A stretch of DNA of 64,000 nt from Psychroflexus montanilacus (lineage in GTDB: Bacteria > Bacteroidota > Bacteroidia > Flavobacteriales > Flavobacteriaceae): contig NZ_JAIQZC010000005.1 of NCBI RefSeq assembly GCF_020164535.1, forward strand, positions 62,001 to 126,000, given 5' to 3'. Below, piece after piece: positions 22,615 through 32,027 of the stretch. The translations under genes were made by a program, and so were the position numbers. The notes below the pieces were generated by a model. That model was not told where the DNA came from. It did no database searches and saw only the letters and a list, made by a program, of their open reading frames with translations. How positions within the stretch are numbered: position 1 is the first letter of the stretch; the number at the start of each line of letters is the position of its first letter.

Positions 22615-25600
22615 CTGTTGTTATTATCAATTTGCACGTAACCTTTCTTAGTGTCATTATTACAAGGTGATCTATATTTCAAAATATAGAAGTAGGTTCC
22701 AGTTGGTAAAAAGTTGGTTTGATTTACTGTTCCGCCAACATTAGATGCACCTTTGAAGGCATTATCTGTATTGTTATAACCAGTCGTTTCCCAGACTAAC
22801 TTTCCGTAACGGTTATATATTTTCATTTCATTCTCTGGAAATAATTCAATATTGATGACATTAAGTTTTTCATTGAGGTTATTACCATTGACGGTGATGT
22901 AGTTGTTAACATCTATAATGCCTTCAATAATATTTACTTCTACCCTAAGGGTTTCACTGCTCAGACAGTTAAGATCTTCATCAAAATTCCTGGCGTACAA
23001 CATGGTGTTTTCAGTGATTAAGTAATCAGCTGGAAGAGCATCATCACCGTCAGGTGTTAGGTACCATTTAATATCCATACCCTGCACGTCTAGATCGCTT
23101 ACAGTAGGCTGGTCTTCAATACAAAACTCCTGAAAAGGTTCACCCGTTGGAGGATCAATTTCATTTACAAAATCTTGCTCTATTTCAATTTCTAAGAACT
23201 CCAGACATCCATTGTCATCCATGACTTCTATTTCATAAAGGCCTGGTTCTAATCCTTCAAATAAGAATGTAGAGTTTCCAGGGCCAAAATTGGAAGTGTA
23301 AGGTGGGGTTCCTCCTTCTACAAAGAGGGTTATAGTACCATCATCAATTCCAAAACAATTAGCTTGTGTGGTTTGGAAACTCACCTCAAGTAGAGGAGGT
23401 TCTTCAATATTTACTTCAAGATTAACACTACAATTACTCGCGTCTGTTACTACGAGAGAATACACGCCTGGAATAAGATTATTGAGACTTACCTCAGAAC
23501 TTGTAAATCCGTCTGGGCCACTCCACTGGTAATCATATGAACCATTAGCAAATAACCGACCGCCTTCAACTTCCACGTCTATAAACCCATCAGCAGCATC
23601 AAAACAGCTTATGTTTTCGAAATTGTGGTTTATTTCCAACTCGTTTACGCCTTCAATTTCAACACTTACAACTTCCTTACAATTAAATCTATCTGTTATT
23701 TCTGCTGAATATACTCCTGGTTCAAGATTCGTTAAAGTCTCACCAGTTTGACCATTATCCCACACTACAGTATACGGTGCAGTTCCTCCTTCAATTTCCA
23801 GAGCTATACTTCCATCTTCATTGAAGGCGCAAGTTTCATCTTCAGAATCTACTGTAATCTCAATAGGATCTGGCATTATTAATTCAACAGTTTCAGAAGC
23901 GATACAACTCAAGTTATCATACACATCAACCGTGTAGACCCCGGGTCCAACACCTGTTAAGTTCTTTTCTGTAGAAATGACGTCATCTACTTCATTTTTC
24001 CATTCGTATTGATATGTAAACTCATTTGGACCTGTTTGCAGAGGTGTCCCACCTTGTACGTCAATATTGATGAAACCATTAAATTCGTCAATTAAATTTT
24101 GAACGTTTTCGCTTCCAGGGATTACAATATCATCGGTACAAACAATAGCAGACTTATCAAGGATCTCAATTTCAATTGGAGTTGGTTCAGTGACTTCAAA
24201 ATCTTCAATGACTGTACAGTTATTTTGATCGGTTATAATTACAGTATAGTAACCGGCTCCAATATCTTCCAGGTCCTGTGTTGTGGCCACGAGCATACCA
24301 TCTTTTAGCCAGGTATATGAATAACTACCGGTTCCACCTGTGACAGAGATGAGGATTCTGCCTGTAAAATCTCCATGACATTGAATATTTAGAACAGCAT
24401 CCTCTATAACCACAAGTTCTTCTGGCGCTTCAATTTCATAAGTAAACTCATATACACAGCCAAAACCATCAGTAATTTCTAAATTATAGGTTCCCTCTCT
24501 TAAGTTGAAGATATCTTCCTGATTGGAACTGTATCCGTCAGGACCAGACCAATTAAACAAATATGGTTGATTAACAGATCTTGGAATTCCACCTTCTGGA
24601 CTTATTTGAATGCTACCATCGTTAGCATCTGAGCAGCTTGTTTGATTTCCATTGAAATCTGAAATCACTGCATTGTCGATGATTTCAGAAGGAACTGTGA
24701 TGGTGAATTCAATTGTGCTTTGACCACAAGGATCTCCACCAAAGGTACTTTGTGAAGTAGCTGTTATCACCGCTGTCTGGGTTTCTCCAGTTGTGTTTGT
24801 CGCTGTAAATGTAGGTAAGTTTCCAGATCCACTTGCTGCTAAACCAATCTCAGTATTTGAGTTTGTCCATTCGTAAGTTGTAATCATTGTAGGGTTGGTA
24901 GTTGTAAAATTTATTCCTCCTACCTCATCACCTTTACAAACTTCCAAATCTTCAACAGGATTTAATTCCGCGAAAGGTACAACCGACATTGTCGCCGGAT
25001 CCGATACGATTGGTCCACAACTTGAATTGTCAAAACTAACAACCACATAGTAATACTGTTCTCCAGTAACATTTGTAGGAGGTGAAAATGTTGATTGGTT
25101 TTCTCCTGCTATTGCTGTTCCGCCCACGTTGCTGTCTTCATCATTTTCAAACCATTGATAGGTTGGATTTCCTAAGCTAAAATTTATATTTACAGACAGA
25201 AGGTTTGGTACTGCATCAAGGCAAAGTTCTTCAGATTGAGGATGCTGATTAATTAGTGGTTGAGGTTCTATTGTTATCCTGGCACTTTCACTAATGGTTT
25301 CACATCCAGGAGCATTTTGAGAAACAATTACATAATAGTACAGTGTGCCTAATTCGTCAGTAGGTGGAGTAAAGTTAGAATTGATCTCATTTGCAATTGC
25401 TGTACCTGTCGAAGTATCATTTGTATCATTCACATACCATTGGTAATCCAATTGACCAATCCCACCAGATACTTCAACATTTAATTCGTCTGGGGTTGCA
25501 CCTAGACATAAATCCTGATTATTTAGCTGTTGTGCATCTATACTTGGATCTTCCAAAACTTCAACTTCAGAGACCTGACTGATAACGTCTCCGCACTCAT

Positions 25601-28600
25601 CCCCTTCAGGACTTATTTCTACATAGAAATAATAAGTACCTGGAGTATCAAAAGGAGGTGGAAGGTAAGTTGAATCTGTGGCACCAGGAATTGCTGTACC
25701 TCCGGCATTGGTTGGTGTTGTATTCCTAAACCATTGGTATGTAGTAGAAGTAGATTCCCCACTCTCTAAACCGACACCCAATGGTGAGATTTGACCACCT
25801 TCACAAATGGTTTGCAAAGCTTCAGGTTGTTCTTCAATTAGTCCAGAACTCTCTACTATGACCTGGACCGTAAAAGGATCTCCCGTACAATTTCCAGATT
25901 GAGGAGTTACAGTATAGGTCAATGTCGCAATATTCTCCGTTATGTTAGTTACATTCTGGCTTATTTCTGTTTGTGGACTTGTTTCAGCAGAACCGCCTGT
26001 AATTGCTCCAGCTGGTTGACTCACTGGCTCCGTCCAGGTATAAGTTGTATTTGTAGGAACTATATTACTTCCAACATCACTTGGTATTACCGAGAAGGTT
26101 CCACCTGTACAGATGTTCTCTGTAATATTTTCAATAATTGGTCTGGGTTCAACAACGACTTCAATAAAAAAGGAGTCTCCGGAACATGCTCCACTTTCTG
26201 GAAAGACTTCATAGGTAACAGTCACATTTTCACTGCTATTGCTGATTAATGTTTGTTGTATTTCAGATTGAGGAAGTGAAGTTTCAGTAGCTCCAGTAAT
26301 CGTTCCCGGTTGAGAAACTGTTGGTAATCCCCAAGTATATCTAGTCCCCGCAGGAACTCTATTTGGAGCTACATCATCTGGATCTATAGTAAAACTCTCT
26401 CCACTACATAAGTTTAAACCTGTGTCTTCAATAAATGGTTTTGGCTCAACGTCTACAGTTATTGTAAATGGTTCACCATCGCATCCTTTTACGCTTGGAG
26501 TAACAGTATATATTACTGTTGCAGCTTCGCTAGTTATATTTTCGAGTAGCTGATCTATAGAATTTGAAGGTGTAGCTTCTGCTGTTGCACCTGTTACCGA
26601 ACCTGCTGGATCTATTGAAGGTTCATCCCAAGTATAAGAAGTTCCTCCAGGAATCTGATTCCCTATAAAATCCGGGTCCGGTACGATTGAAAAAGACCCC
26701 TCACTACAAACTTCAAGGGCAATGTTTTGTATGACGGGCTCCTCAGCAAAATTTACTGTAATTGTAAAAGGTGGTCCTTCACAACCATCAAAAATTGGAG
26801 TCACCGTGTAAATTAAACTTGCAGCATTAGTCGTAAGATTTTCTATGGGTTGAGAGATACTGGTCTGAGGTACTGGCTGTCCGGAGCCTCCTACAACAGC
26901 ACCAGGCGGGTCACTCACTGGATTATTCCAGATATATGTGGTGCCAGCTGGAACGAAGTTTCCTCCAGTTGAATCTGGAATGACTTCAAAATCATCTCCA
27001 TTACATAAGTCAACACTGATGTTTTGAACTAGAGGTGCCGGATTGACCGTAATTGTGAATGTTTCAGGAATACCTTCGCAGTTTGTTGATCCAGAAGTCA
27101 CAATTGGAGTGACAGTTACTGTAGCTACAATTGGATCTTCTGTTAAATTCTCTGTTGTAAAACTTGGTAAATTTCCAGTTCCAGCCGTAGGTGTTAACCC
27201 AATGTTGGTGTCGATTTCCCATTCAAAATTTGTTGTACTAGACGTGTTTGGCGAACTGAAGATAATTTCAGAAGTTGTATCTGTGCTACAAAATTCTAGA
27301 TTTGGAAGAGGGTCAACCTCCCCCAGAGGAAGTATTTCTAATTCGATCGAATCTGAAGCCTCCGAGCATGATCCCGGAGGATCATCTGTTGTGATGGTGA
27401 GCGTCAAAGTTCCTGTAAACCCAGGAGGCGGGGTGAACTCAGCATTAGGATCTGTTGGATCTGAAAAAGTACCTCCATCAGAAGAAGTCCAGGTTATGCT
27501 GGATGCTGCAGCTCCAAAATCACCATCAAGTGCTATAGTGCTGTCTACACAAATAGGGTCATAATTACCAGCATCTACCTCCGGACCAGCGATAACTGCA
27601 ACAGTATGTTCATCCAGCGCTTCAGAACATAAAGTCCCTGAATTATCTGAAGATAGTCTAAACGTTATGTTTCCTACGTAGCCAAGCGGTGGAGTGTAAA
27701 TAGGATCAAGTGCACTTGCATCAGGCGTGAAAGTTCCTCCGGCAACGCTAGCTGTCCAGCTGCCAATTCCTGTGCCTCCAGATACAATACCATTTAATTG
27801 AATACTGTCATCAACACAAACCTCTGTTGGTCCGTTTGCTTCAACATTTACTGGTGGTAACACTTCTATATTTCCATTGTAAGTGTTTGATCCACATTCA
27901 TTTGTTACCGTTAATTCATAAGTATAATTCCCAGGGGTGTTGTAAGAAATTAATGGATTAGGATCATTAGAACTGGATATAGAAGCAGGGGGCGAGGCTC
28001 CAAAATCCCACGAATACGTGGTTCCGATAGAAGTATAACAATCGTAAACAACAGGGTCTATTGTGAAAGGTTCACCTTCACAAGCAATAAGGTCTTCCAG
28101 CTCAACTTTGGGTTTATCTTTAATAGTGACAATTTCTTCGTAAACATCATCTCTACACTCTTCACCTGGTAAAATGTCCTGAACAAATACTTCTAAACGA
28201 ATGGTGTAAATTCCAGGTGCATTGAATTCAAATTCAGGCTCAAAATCATCAGGTCCTGTTCCATTAGCAAAGTTCCAACTTGGAGCGTCTGGAGGACAAT
28301 CTGGATTTGTAGCTGTTACGGTCCATTCGTATTTGGGTTCTATATCACAGCCTTCAGCCTGGGATGTGTTTTCTGTAGAGACAATTAAGTTGTCCTCAAA
28401 ACAAGCCTCATTTTCATTAATTGTAAACTCAGATATGACTTCCGGGATGATACAAATTTCCTGAGTAATTCTACTTTCTCCGCAGTTGTTTCTTGTAACA
28501 AGTGTGATGTTATAATATCCAGGTGTATCAAAAATAACTCCCAGTATTTCACTACCATCATCCCAGGAAAACCAATCAGTTCCGTTTCCAGCATCGCTGC

Positions 28601-29639
28601 CAAGCTGTCCTCCAGCAATTGTTGTTCCAGCTGTTGGGGTAACCTCCCAATACCTTCCATAATCATCATTACATCCGCTAGAAGCTGTATTGGTACCCCC
28701 AAAAGAAATATCTGTAAAATTAACAAGGGAGTTCACACAGGCAATTTCAGCAGGTAATATAAAGTCCGCCTCTGTTGGCTCAGAAACACGAATGGGTCCT
28801 GTGGAAACGAAATTACCATCGGTACTACATGGATTGGCAGATGTTGCTGTGATTGAGTAAGAGTTGGCGAAAGGTGTTCCATTTACAGTGGAATTTACTC
28901 CACAAGATGTATCTAAAAAAGTATGAGTAAAGGTCTCTGAAATAGAACCTCCTATAGGATAGTCTGATGATTCAAGAATGATAGCTGGCGAACCATCATT
29001 TATTAAAATAGTATATGTGGTTCCTGGAGTATTGTTGGCTACAGAAATTGTATACTCGTATTCGTTTGGTAGACAATTTTCATTACCTGTTAATTGAACA
29101 TTAATAACAGGTGGTTGCGTACCTACAAATACCCTGAATTCACTAGTGCCAGTAGTGCCATCTGGAAATGTAACTGTGTAAGAAAGTGTGTATAAACCTG
29201 AAGTGTAGGTGTGAGATTCTACTGTAGTACTAGTGTCACCATCTCCCCAGTCAATCAAAAATGTGGTCCCTGCTGGGTATGTTCCAATATCTGGATCAAC
29301 AAAATTGAATACTCCATTATTAGACAAATCACCAGTACATCTTAAAAAAGTTTTGAAACCATTTTGATCTTCAACACCATACCCCCCTGCACCTCCAAGA
29401 GGATTTGTGATGTCTAAGTCTGGTGGTAAAAAAGCGTTGGACTCCTGATCTGTTAAAATCTCAAAAAAGGAATTGACCTTTTGTTTTTTAACAGAAGGTT
29501 TTTGATTTTGCTGCAATTCGGTATTCGCAAAAGCAATGTCGTGTTCTGTTTCGTAATTGTTATCGAATGTTATAAAAACAGCTAATCCAATCACTAGTGA
29601 ACATCCAATAAAAAATGAAGAGAGTAGTTTTGTTTTCAT
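22611..29639 (-). CDS. Giant SprB-repeat surface adhesin with gliding-type T9SS C-terminal domain
   Basis: A 2342-aa secreted protein. A signal sequence (MKTKLLSSFFIGCSLVIGLA) is followed by PKD-type domains (first with WGDGDTSTT near 135), several further PKD and Ig-like units, four about-100-residue PKD-like repeats (about 870-1263), three about-100-residue Ig-like repeats (about 1265-1555), one more PKD-like unit, and six SprB repeats (about 1655-2145; consensus C..D.DG.I.....GG..PY...W). The last 100 residues (ELFPENEMKIYNRYGKLVWE, then LPTGTYFYILKY) are the gliding-motility-associated type B sorting domain. It probably works as a cell-surface filament for adhesion or gliding. The coupled PorP/SprF gene downstream supports T9SS export. 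No regular promoter box was found upstream. Confidence 0.92.
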   Translation of the reverse strand: MKTKLLSSFFIGCSLVIGLAVFITFDNNYETEHDIAFANTELQQNQKPSVKKQKVNSFFEILTDQESNAFLPPDLDITNPLGGAGGYGVEDQNGFKTFLRCTGDLSNNGVFNFVDPDIGTYPAGTTFLIDWGDGDTSTTVESHTYTSGLYTLSYTVTFPDGTTGTSEFRVFVGTQPPVINVQLTGNENCLPNEYEYTISVANNTPGTTYTILINDGSPAIILESSDYPIGGSISETFTHTFLDTSCGVNSTVNGTPFANSYSITATSANPCSTDGNFVSTGPIRVSEPTEADFILPAEIACVNSLVNFTDISFGGTNTASSGCNDDYGRYWEVTPTAGTTIAGGQLGSDAGNGTDWFSWDDGSEILGVIFDTPGYYNITLVTRNNCGESRITQEICIIPEVISEFTINENEACFEDNLIVSTENTSQAEGCDIEPKYEWTVTATNPDCPPDAPSWNFANGTGPDDFEPEFEFNAPGIYTIRLEVFVQDILPGEECRDDVYEEIVTIKDKPKVELEDLIACEGEPFTIDPVVYDCYTSIGTTYSWDFGASPPASISSSNDPNPLISYNTPGNYTYELTVTNECGSNTYNGNIEVLPPVNVEANGPTEVCVDDSIQLNGIVSGGTGIGSWTASVAGGTFTPDASALDPIYTPPLGYVGNITFRLSSDNSGTLCSEALDEHTVAVIAGPEVDAGNYDPICVDSTIALDGDFGAAASSITWTSSDGGTFSDPTDPNAEFTPPPGFTGTLTLTITTDDPPGSCSEASDSIELEILPLGEVDPLPNLEFCSTDTTSEIIFSSPNTSSTTNFEWEIDTNIGLTPTAGTGNLPSFTTENLTEDPIVATVTVTPIVTSGSTNCEGIPETFTITVNPAPLVQNISVDLCNGDDFEVIPDSTGGNFVPAGTTYIWNNPVSDPPGAVVGGSGQPVPQTSISQPIENLTTNAASLIYTVTPIFDGCEGPPFTITVNFAEEPVIQNIALEVCSEGSFSIVPDPDFIGNQIPGGTSYTWDEPSIDPAGSVTGATAEATPSNSIDQLLENITSEAATVIYTVTPSVKGCDGEPFTITVDVEPKPFIEDTGLNLCSGESFTIDPDDVAPNRVPAGTRYTWGLPTVSQPGTITGATETSLPQSEIQQTLISNSSENVTVTYEVFPESGACSGDSFFIEVVVEPRPIIENITENICTGGTFSVIPSDVGSNIVPTNTTYTWTEPVSQPAGAITGGSAETSPQTEISQNVTNITENIATLTYTVTPQSGNCTGDPFTVQVIVESSGLIEEQPEALQTICEGGQISPLGVGLESGESTSTTYQWFRNTTPTNAGGTAIPGATDSTYLPPPFDTPGTYYFYVEISPEGDECGDVISQVSEVEVLEDPSIDAQQLNNQDLCLGATPDELNVEVSGGIGQLDYQWYVNDTNDTSTGTAIANEINSNFTPPTDELGTLYYYVIVSQNAPGCETISESARITIEPQPLINQHPQSEELCLDAVPNLLSVNINFSLGNPTYQWFENDEDSNVGGTAIAGENQSTFSPPTNVTGEQYYYVVVSFDNSSCGPIVSDPATMSVVPFAELNPVEDLEVCKGDEVGGINFTTTNPTMITTYEWTNSNTEIGLAASGSGNLPTFTATNTTGETQTAVITATSQSTFGGDPCGQSTIEFTITVPSEIIDNAVISDFNGNQTSCSDANDGSIQISPEGGIPRSVNQPYLFNWSGPDGYSSNQEDIFNLREGTYNLEITDGFGCVYEFTYEIEAPEELVVIEDAVLNIQCHGDFTGRILISVTGGTGSYSYTWLKDGMLVATTQDLEDIGAGYYTVIITDQNNCTVIEDFEVTEPTPIEIEILDKSAIVCTDDIVIPGSENVQNLIDEFNGFINIDVQGGTPLQTGPNEFTYQYEWKNEVDDVISTEKNLTGVGPGVYTVDVYDNLSCIASETVELIMPDPIEITVDSEDETCAFNEDGSIALEIEGGTAPYTVVWDNGQTGETLTNLEPGVYSAEITDRFNCKEVVSVEIEGVNELEINHNFENISCFDAADGFIDVEVEGGRLFANGSYDYQWSGPDGFTSSEVSLNNLIPGVYSLVVTDASNCSVNLEVNIEEPPLLEVSFQTTQANCFGIDDGTITLFVEGGTPPYTSNFGPGNSTFLFEGLEPGLYEIEVMDDNGCLEFLEIEIEQDFVNEIDPPTGEPFQEFCIEDQPTVSDLDVQGMDIKWYLTPDGDDALPADYLITENTMLYARNFDEDLNCLSSETLRVEVNIIEGIIDVNNYITVNGNNLNEKLNVINIELFPENEMKIYNRYGKLVWETTGYNNTDNAFKGASNVGGTVNQTNFLPTGTYFYILKYRSPCNNDTKKGYVQIDNNNR
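23200..24660 (-). repeat. Six SprB repeats within the giant adhesin
   Basis: Six units of about 70-90 residues, each with a Cys-X2-9-(D/N)-G start, a Gly-Gly turn before an aromatic strand, and an ending such as TDGFGC, TDQNNC, TDRFNC or TDASNC. Approximate boundaries were read from the protein. Confidence 0.8.
24990..25830 (-). repeat. Three Ig-like repeats within the giant adhesin
   Basis: Three consecutive units of about 100 residues sharing YQWF/YQWY, a GTAI motif, TPP or SPP, and an ending YYYV.VS. Boundaries are approximate. Confidence 0.7.
25850..27030 (-). repeat. Four tandem PKD-like repeats within the giant adhesin
   Basis: Four about-100-residue units with the order LC.G..F.I.PD, VPAGT.Y.W, P.G.(V/I).G, a SI.Q or EISQ segment, TYTVTP and C.G.PF(T/F)I.V. 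Boundaries are approximate. Confidence 0.75.
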
Positions 29640-29743
29640 TAGCTGTAGTTTTCTTAAATTATCTACGGGAATGAATCCTTAAGGTTCGCTTAAAAATTAA
29701 TTTTCCATTTGTAGAACTTTAACTACAATGTTAATGACAATAA

Positions 29744-29755
29744 TTCACATGTGAA
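29744..29755. promoter_or_regulatory. 12-bp palindrome upstream of the adhesin operon
   Basis: TTCACATGTGAA is a perfect palindrome 105 bp before the adhesin start codon. A transcription-factor site is possible; there is no second copy to support it. Confidence 0.25.
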
Positions 29756-29892
29756 AGCAATAATTAATAAATATTGAGGATTTTTTTGATTTAATAAGTG
29801 ATTTCAATCATAAATAACTGATTATCATGAACTTATGATTTTAACAAAAAGAGAGTTAAATTTTCAATAACGCAATAATAGTATAAAAAGTA

Positions 29893-29913
29893 CAATTTTA
29901 AGCAGTAAAATTG
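29893..29913 (-). terminator. Possible weak terminator of the DUF4468-like gene
   Basis: CAATTTTA (29893-29900) pairs with TAAAATTG (29906-29913) over 8 bp with a 5-nt loop. The stem is nearly all A-T, so stability is low. Confidence 0.3.
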
Positions 29914-29946
29914 GAAAGTTTAATCGATTTAAGTGGTCTTGGGTGT

Positions 29947-30462
29947 CTACCAGTCGGTATTTTCAGAAATAATGAATTGGTAAAGATCTGAATTTAAGTT
30001 GTTAAAAAAAGTAGATAAAAGGGATCTGCTTTGGTCTAAATCTTTTTTAATGACCTCATCTTTTATCAAATTAACATCTGATATCTGGCGATATTCTGTG
30101 TAGTATTTATAATTAAGGTTAGTAACTTCAAACCTGTATTTATTGTCTCTTAAGGATATTTTTATCTCAAAATTCAAATCGGATGGTAAGTTTTTAACCT
30201 TTAAAAACCGTTCAGATTGCGCTGAAATGGAAAATGTGTTTTTACTAAAGCTGCTTTTGTTTAATGTTCTCTCCGTAAAGTAGCTCTCTATCCAGGCCTC
30301 GACTTTTTTCTTCAGTGAAGCTTGATTTTTATTTTCAACGTCAATAACAACAGCTTTTGGAAAATCATAAGTATCAAACTTTAGTTTATCTATGTTTTCT
30401 TCCTGTCCAAAGATAGATAGAGATACCAAGATCAATAAAAGTGATGTTATGCGTTTATACAT
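29947..30462 (-). CDS. Secreted DUF4468-like protein
   Basis: A 171-aa protein with signal peptide MYKRITSLLLILVSLSIFGQ and a mature domain of about 145 residues. The region VENKNQASLKKKVEAWIESYF, followed by a strand-rich stretch ending YRFEVTNLNYKYY, resembles the DUF4468 (TBP-like fold) domain seen in many Bacteroidota periplasmic proteins. No catalytic residues are known for the family and none are evident. It is separate from its neighbours, with a TAATTTTG box 23 nt upstream. Family assignment is tentative; function unknown. Confidence 0.7.
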   Translation of the reverse strand: MYKRITSLLLILVSLSIFGQEENIDKLKFDTYDFPKAVVIDVENKNQASLKKKVEAWIESYFTERTLNKSSFSKNTFSISAQSERFLKVKNLPSDLNFEIKISLRDNKYRFEVTNLNYKYYTEYRQISDVNLIKDEVIKKDLDQSRSLLSTFFNNLNSDLYQFIISENTDW

Positions 30463-30485
30463 GTATAATGCTTTTTAAGAATATT

Positions 30486-30493
30486 CAAAATTA
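30486..30493 (-). promoter_or_regulatory. Promoter -7 box of the DUF4468-like gene
   Basis: Minus-strand TAATTTTG fits TAnnTTTG, 23 nt before the start codon. Confidence 0.45.
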
Positions 30494-30536
30494 ATCATAT
30501 ATACTTAGAAAGCACTTATAATAAGATTTAAGATGA

Positions 30537-31139
30537 TTATTTAACGCCTGTGAATCGTGTGACGAAACCTTTACCAACATGGAATTCACCTTCAGCTAGT
30601 TCTATTTCTAGCTCTTCAGTATATATGTGTGATAAATTCTTAAAGTCGTTTCTTATCATTTCGGAGGTATACAGCATCTCAAAACTTTTTGGACCTCCCG
30701 ATTTAAAATTGTCTTTTAACTGTTTGGGGTGAAAAGCCTCTAAAACGATTCTTCCACCTGTTTTTAGAGATTCTGTAGCTTTTCTATGGAGATAGTTTCT
30801 TAGCTCTGGATTTACATGAGCGTAAATCAATGCTATCAAATCGTATTTTCCTGCTGTAAAATGGAAGTCTTCAATTTTGGCCACATTATAGGATATAGAG
30901 ACTCCTTTTGTCTGGCACAATTCTTCAGCTTTCATTCTTCCAGCTTCAGAAAAGTCGAAAGCATCTACCTCCCAACCATGTTCTGCGGCAAAACAGGCGT
31001 TTCTTCCTTCGCCTTCCAGCGGAAATAATGCTTTACCATGTTCTTTTATTTTTTTTAATTCAGATTTTAAAAATGTGTTTGGCTCCTGACCATAAACAAA
31101 TCCATTTTGTGCAAATCTTTCATTCCAGAATTCTTTCAT
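30537..31139 (-). CDS. Class I SAM-dependent methyltransferase (TehB-like)
   Basis: A 200-aa cytoplasmic protein. The start MKEFWNERFAQNGFVYGQEP and motif I ALFPLEGEGRNACFAA (about 37-52) are typical of the small TehB/tellurite-resistance and thiopurine-methyltransferase-like group; motif II is VDAFDFSEAGR, and YDLIALIYAHV is post-II. The methyl acceptor is unknown; members often act on small toxic anions or thiols. The gene starts 9 bp after the terminator hairpin of the upstream SDR gene, and no separate promoter box was seen, so it may depend on read-through. Confidence 0.85.
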   Translation of the reverse strand: MKEFWNERFAQNGFVYGQEPNTFLKSELKKIKEHGKALFPLEGEGRNACFAAEHGWEVDAFDFSEAGRMKAEELCQTKGVSISYNVAKIEDFHFTAGKYDLIALIYAHVNPELRNYLHRKATESLKTGGRIVLEAFHPKQLKDNFKSGGPKSFEMLYTSEMIRNDFKNLSHIYTEELEIELAEGEFHVGKGFVTRFTGVK

Positions 31140-31147
31140 AATTAAAA

Positions 31148-31169
31148 ACCCGAAGCTTTTGCTTCGGGT
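31148..31169 (-). terminator. Intrinsic terminator of the SDR gene
   Basis: ACCCGAAGC (31148-31156) pairs perfectly with GCTTCGGGT (31161-31169) around loop TTTT. On the minus strand it is followed by TTTTTAAT. Confidence 0.85.
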
Positions 31170-31178
31170 GAATTAAAT

Positions 31179-31820
31179 TTATTTATAATTTTTCATTTGT
31201 ATTTTAAGATCGTTTTCACCAGAAATCATCTCGAAAGATGTATTTTTTGTTCTCTCAAGTTCGAGTGCATAAACCAAAGCATTGGCTACATCTTCTCTAG
31301 GGATTTGTCCCATCTTCTTCAGTTTTTTAGCAATTTCAACTTTTTCTGTGCCTTTTTCATTGGTAAGTCCACCCGGCTGAACAATGGTGTAAACCATTTT
31401 AGATTCTCTTAAAAAGTCATCTGCAGCTTTCTTACACTTTAAATACAATTCTAAGCCTTCCACAGAACTTGGGTTGTCCGTCCCCATTGAACTTAACATC
31501 ACAAATTTTTGTAGTTTATGAGCTTTTGCCAATTCAATAGATCTTATCGCTCCTTTTTGATCTACGGCGATTGTTTTTTCTTCCTCTGCACCGCCACCTG
31601 CTCCTGCAGCAAAGATGACTTTATCCATGTTTTTAAACGCATCGGAAAAGTCTTCTTCCAAATCACCTATTCTAGTTTCTATACCTTGATTTTCAAAAAA
31701 TGGCTTTTGTATGTCCTTTCTTATCATGGCATAAGGTTTAAACTCAGTAGAATCTCTTAATATTTTTGAGATGATTCTACCCGTTGTTCCATTTGCTCCT
31801 ATTACTAGTATATTTTGCAT
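31179..31820 (-). CDS. Atypical SDR / NAD(P)-binding protein
   Basis: A 213-aa Rossmann-fold protein starting MQNILVIGANGTTGRIISK, the GxxGxxG motif of the NAD(P)H-binding (NmrA/SDR_a5-like) group. Further conserved points are VIFAAGAGGG, FVMLSSMGTDNPS and YTIVQPGGLTNE. There is no YxxxK catalytic pair in the standard place (LYLKCKKAA comes closest), which is common for the atypical class. It may be a redox sensor or a reductase of unknown substrate. A TAACTTTG box lies 24 nt upstream and a strong terminator follows, so it is transcribed alone. Confidence 0.85.
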   Translation of the reverse strand: MQNILVIGANGTTGRIISKILRDSTEFKPYAMIRKDIQKPFFENQGIETRIGDLEEDFSDAFKNMDKVIFAAGAGGGAEEEKTIAVDQKGAIRSIELAKAHKLQKFVMLSSMGTDNPSSVEGLELYLKCKKAADDFLRESKMVYTIVQPGGLTNEKGTEKVEIAKKLKKMGQIPREDVANALVYALELERTKNTSFEMISGENDLKIQMKNYK

Positions 31821-31844
31821 TAGATTTTGATTTTATGATTTGTT

Positions 31845-31852
31845 CAAAGTTA
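31845..31852 (-). promoter_or_regulatory. Promoter -7 box of the SDR gene
   Basis: Minus-strand TAACTTTG fits TAnnTTTG, 24 nt before the start codon. Confidence 0.45.
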
Positions 31853-32027
31853 TTTAAACTTACTTGGCTTTCAATTAAAATGAAACTAAATGATTGCTGT
31901 ATTAAGTTAAATACTATTAATTATTCATTTTTACTGTAAATATCATCAGTTTTTACTGCTTTTTGCCTGAAGCGATAAATTAGTTTGTGTTTTCTTGTAA
32001 CGCAAGAATAATTCAAACGTATATATA

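Larger units (their letters stand above)
29640..29946. other. 307-bp intergenic region between the adhesin and DUF4468-like genes
   Basis: AT-rich, no open frame of note. It must hold the promoter of the adhesin operon, but no TAnnTTTG box was found on the minus strand. It contains the palindrome TTCACATGTGAA (29744-29755) and a weak hairpin at 29893-29913. Confidence 0.6.

Noticed and set aside
27043-27564. 173-codon plus-strand open frame inside the adhesin gene
   Set aside because: It mirrors repeated adhesin coding sequence and has a low-complexity Val/Ser-rich product; several such antisense frames occur in the same gene.
29806-29840. AATCATAA/TTATGATT inverted repeat
   Set aside because: Short, A-T only stem with a 19-nt loop and no T tract; likely chance.
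32014-32021. Minus-strand TACGTTTG box just before the sigma gene
   Set aside because: Points away from the sigma gene and is nearly 200 bp from the SDR gene, which already has a nearer box.
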